The position numbers and the translations under genes are program-made. 23,867 bases of DNA from an uncultured Gemmatimonadota bacterium (GTDB lineage: Bacteria; Gemmatimonadota; Gemmatimonadetes; Gemmatimonadales; GWC2-71-9), in assembly GCA_946479825.1 (NCBI GenBank), contig CAMLHU010000004.1:1-23867 (forward strand), in the 5' to 3' direction. Within the stretch, counting starts at the first letter, position 1. Every line of letters begins with the position of its first letter. Shown in pieces: positions 22,070-23,867 of the stretch. The notes under the pieces were generated by a model. That model had not been told where the DNA came from. It saw nothing but the letters and a program-made list of their open reading frames with translations, and made no database searches.

Positions 22070-23827
22070 TCACTGGCACTTGAACGCCTTGAGCATCGAC
22101 GTCACGTGGGGCTCGTACTTGTCGATGTACCCCAGGAACGTGACCGACTGCTGGGCGATCTGCGGCTGCGGCGAGCCCTTGCCCACCGTCAGGTCGGCCC
22201 GGGCCTGCACCAGCTTGGCGGCCTCGGTCCTGGCGCCGTTGCAGTCCTTGTTCTTGAGCGTGAGCGAGTCCATCTGCGTCACGCCGATGAACGACGCCAT
22301 CCCGTTCAGGTAGTGCGCCGTGGCCCAGATCTGGCTCGTCGAGTCGATGAGCCCGATCGCCGAGGCGAACAGCATCCCGGCCGTGTCGGCCACGGGGGGC
22401 TTGGCCTGCAGCAGCGGGAGCCCGGCGTTGACCAGCAGGCCGGCCACGTTCTGCCGGGTCTGGGCGTCGGCCCGCGGCTTGATCCGGGCGGCCACCTGGA
22501 CGACGTAGCCGTAGCGGACCTTGGCCCCCGTCAGCGCCTGGATGGTCGCCTGCGGCGTGGTCATGTCGGCGGAGTCGAGCGCCATCATCCGGTCGGTGAA
22601 GGCGGTGACGCTGTCCCACATCTGCTGCCCGGTGTAGAGCGTGAGCAGCTGGCCCAGGAGCGTCGGGTTGCCGGGGTACTTCCGGAGCCCGAGCTGCCCC
22701 CACTTGATCGCGGCCGCCACCAGCGACGCGGTGTCGGTCTGCGCCGCGGCGGTGACGGTGATCCGGACGAAGAAGGTCGAGTCGCCGCGGGTGCTGTCGT
22801 TGGCGTACATCTGCGCCAGCGCCTCCACCGCGCAGCTGTACTTCGCCTGGTAGACGCAGGCGCTGCTCTTGAGGTCCCACATCGTGGCGTCGGTCGAGTC
22901 GAGCGCCAGCCCCTGGTCGGCCACGTCCTCGGCCGCCTCGGGGTGCCCGTACTGCCGGAACACCTTCGAGGCCGTCTCGATGAGCTTCACGTTGGTCGGC
23001 GCCGCCTGGATCATCTCCTGGAACTTCCGGACGATCGCGGTGGTGTCTTCCTTCGCCTGGTAGTACACCGCCAGCTGCGTCATCGCCGGGAGGCTGAGCG
23101 AGTCGGCCTGCACCGCCCGGTCGAGCTCGTTGACCCACGCGGTGTCGGGCGCGTGCTGGGCCTTGAGCGACTGCGCCAGGCAGAAGTGCGCCAGGCCGTT
23201 CTGCGGGTCGGTGCGAAGCGCCTTGCGCGCCAGGTCGCCGGCCTTGGCGGAGTCGGGCTTCGGCTGCTCGAGCTTGTCGATGCAGGCCTTGGCGTCGTCG
23301 TGGGCCTTCACCGCGTTGGAGAACGCGTCGGCCACGTCGTTGCCGAACGACTCGAGGCTCTGGCCCTCGCCCTGCACCCGCCGGACGGTGTTCCCCGCGT
23401 CGTCGCTGAGCCCGGCGAACCGCGCCGTCAGCTTGTAGCGGCCGCCCGCGGCCCGGCTCAGGCTGCTCGTGACCATCGTGCGGGCCTGGAGCGAGGTCGC
23501 GAACGACCGCGCCACCACCGCGTTCACGATCTGGTCGGGGTTCATCCCGTAGGTCGCGAGGGCCTTGTTCATCTCCTCGCGGGAGACCACGTGGAAGTGG
23601 TCGCCGACGACCCGGCCCATCCGCTGCCGGATCGCGTCGCCCAGGTTGATGGACGTGAGGGAATCCGCGGGACGCTCGATCGCCGGGTTGGTGACCAGCA
23701 GCCGCGGGGCGTTCACGACCTGCTGACGAAGCGGGATCTGGGCGGCGAGCGGCGCCGCGAGCCCCGCGGCGGCGATCCCGACCAGCACGGCGCCGAGCCC
23801 CGGAGCGAACTTACGCAGCACGATCAT
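22070..23827 (-). CDS. Exported TPR-repeat protein of unknown function
   Basis: I recognise no named gene. The 585 residues start with a signal peptide (positive MIVLRKF, hydrophobic core about 8-28, cleavage probably near Ala-Ala-Gln at 28-30) without a lipobox. Residues about 40-160 (NLGDAIRQRMGRVVGDHFHVVSREEM and the strand-rich part after it) resemble the small alpha/beta domain found at the N-terminus of TolB/FlgO/CsgG-like exported proteins; this is only a shape match. From about 185 onward come TPR-like helical pairs, such as AGDLARKALRTDPQNGLAHF and the stretch around AEDVADQGLALDSTDATMW. There are six cysteines, an even number, allowing disulfides. A Shine-Dalgarno GGAGG (plus cctcc) lies a few bases before the ATG. 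It ends 50 nt before the tRNA, and no terminator is visible between. It may scaffold an envelope complex; nothing ties it to division except position. Confidence 0.8.
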   Translation of the reverse strand: MIVLRKFAPGLGAVLVGIAAAGLAAPLAAQIPLRQQVVNAPRLLVTNPAIERPADSLTSINLGDAIRQRMGRVVGDHFHVVSREEMNKALATYGMNPDQIVNAVVARSFATSLQARTMVTSSLSRAAGGRYKLTARFAGLSDDAGNTVRRVQGEGQSLESFGNDVADAFSNAVKAHDDAKACIDKLEQPKPDSAKAGDLARKALRTDPQNGLAHFCLAQSLKAQHAPDTAWVNELDRAVQADSLSLPAMTQLAVYYQAKEDTTAIVRKFQEMIQAAPTNVKLIETASKVFRQYGHPEAAEDVADQGLALDSTDATMWDLKSSACVYQAKYSCAVEALAQMYANDSTRGDSTFFVRITVTAAAQTDTASLVAAAIKWGQLGLRKYPGNPTLLGQLLTLYTGQQMWDSVTAFTDRMMALDSADMTTPQATIQALTGAKVRYGYVVQVAARIKPRADAQTRQNVAGLLVNAGLPLLQAKPPVADTAGMLFASAIGLIDSTSQIWATAHYLNGMASFIGVTQMDSLTLKNKDCNGARTEAAKLVQARADLTVGKGSPQPQIAQQSVTFLGYIDKYEPHVTSMLKAFKCQ

Positions 23828-23867
23828 CCTGCCTCCGAAAGTGTCCGTCCCATCCCGGCCCCGGGCC

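Overview
This is a very GC-rich bacterial window in which every convincing gene lies on the minus strand. It carries an almost complete division and cell-wall (dcw) cluster. Read in transcription order from the high-coordinate end, it runs: an exported TPR protein, tRNA-Asp(GTC), rsmH, ftsL, ftsI, murE, murF, mraY, murD, ftsW, murG, murC, ftsQ, ftsA, ftsZ, a M23 metallopeptidase, a HisA-like TIM barrel, a membrane protein with a vWA-like metal site, ftsY and a 3'-truncated recG. The base composition, the PASTA-tailed FtsI, the DAP-type MurE and the ftsZ-M23-HisA-like-ftsY arrangement fit Gemmatimonadota best. That placement is inference; no 16S or other decisive marker is present. The organism should build meso-diaminopimelate peptidoglycan.

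Layout. 22070-23827: exported TPR protein. 21945-22019: tRNA-Asp with a good -10 box, followed by a 16-bp GC-rich hairpin and four Ts just before rsmH. 13445-21878: rsmH to ftsW, packed tightly; six of the seven junctions are ATGA, GTGA or TGATG overlaps, and murF-mraY has a 6-nt gap. 12139-12303: two different arrays of 7-bp tandem repeats fill the ftsW-murG junction, supply the ftsW stop codon and contain the likely murG start codon. 11005-11051: a short AT-richer gap before murC with a weak promoter-like signal. 6488-11004: murC-ftsQ-ftsA-ftsZ. 1-6488: M23 peptidase, HisA-like protein, vWA-like membrane protein, ftsY, recG. No stretch longer than 300 bases lacks a gene.

How the genes work together. 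MurC, MurD, MurE and MurF build the UDP-MurNAc-pentapeptide. MraY and MurG turn it into lipid II. FtsW polymerises it and FtsI cross-links it at the septum. FtsQ and FtsL are divisome scaffold proteins, FtsA tethers FtsZ to the membrane, and the M23 enzyme probably trims peptidoglycan. murB, ddl and mraZ are absent from their usual places. FtsY is the signal-recognition-particle receptor; RecG is a DNA-repair helicase.

Most worth a second look: the paired heptamer arrays and the G-quadruplex motif in one of them; the terminator-like hairpin between tRNA-Asp and rsmH; a HisA-like protein with altered active-site and phosphate-site residues outside any his operon; an unfamiliar vWA-like membrane protein coupled to it; and substitutions in nucleotide-binding motifs of FtsY and FtsA. 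I found no CRISPR array, phage, transposon or defence system. All readings are by eye from the sequence.
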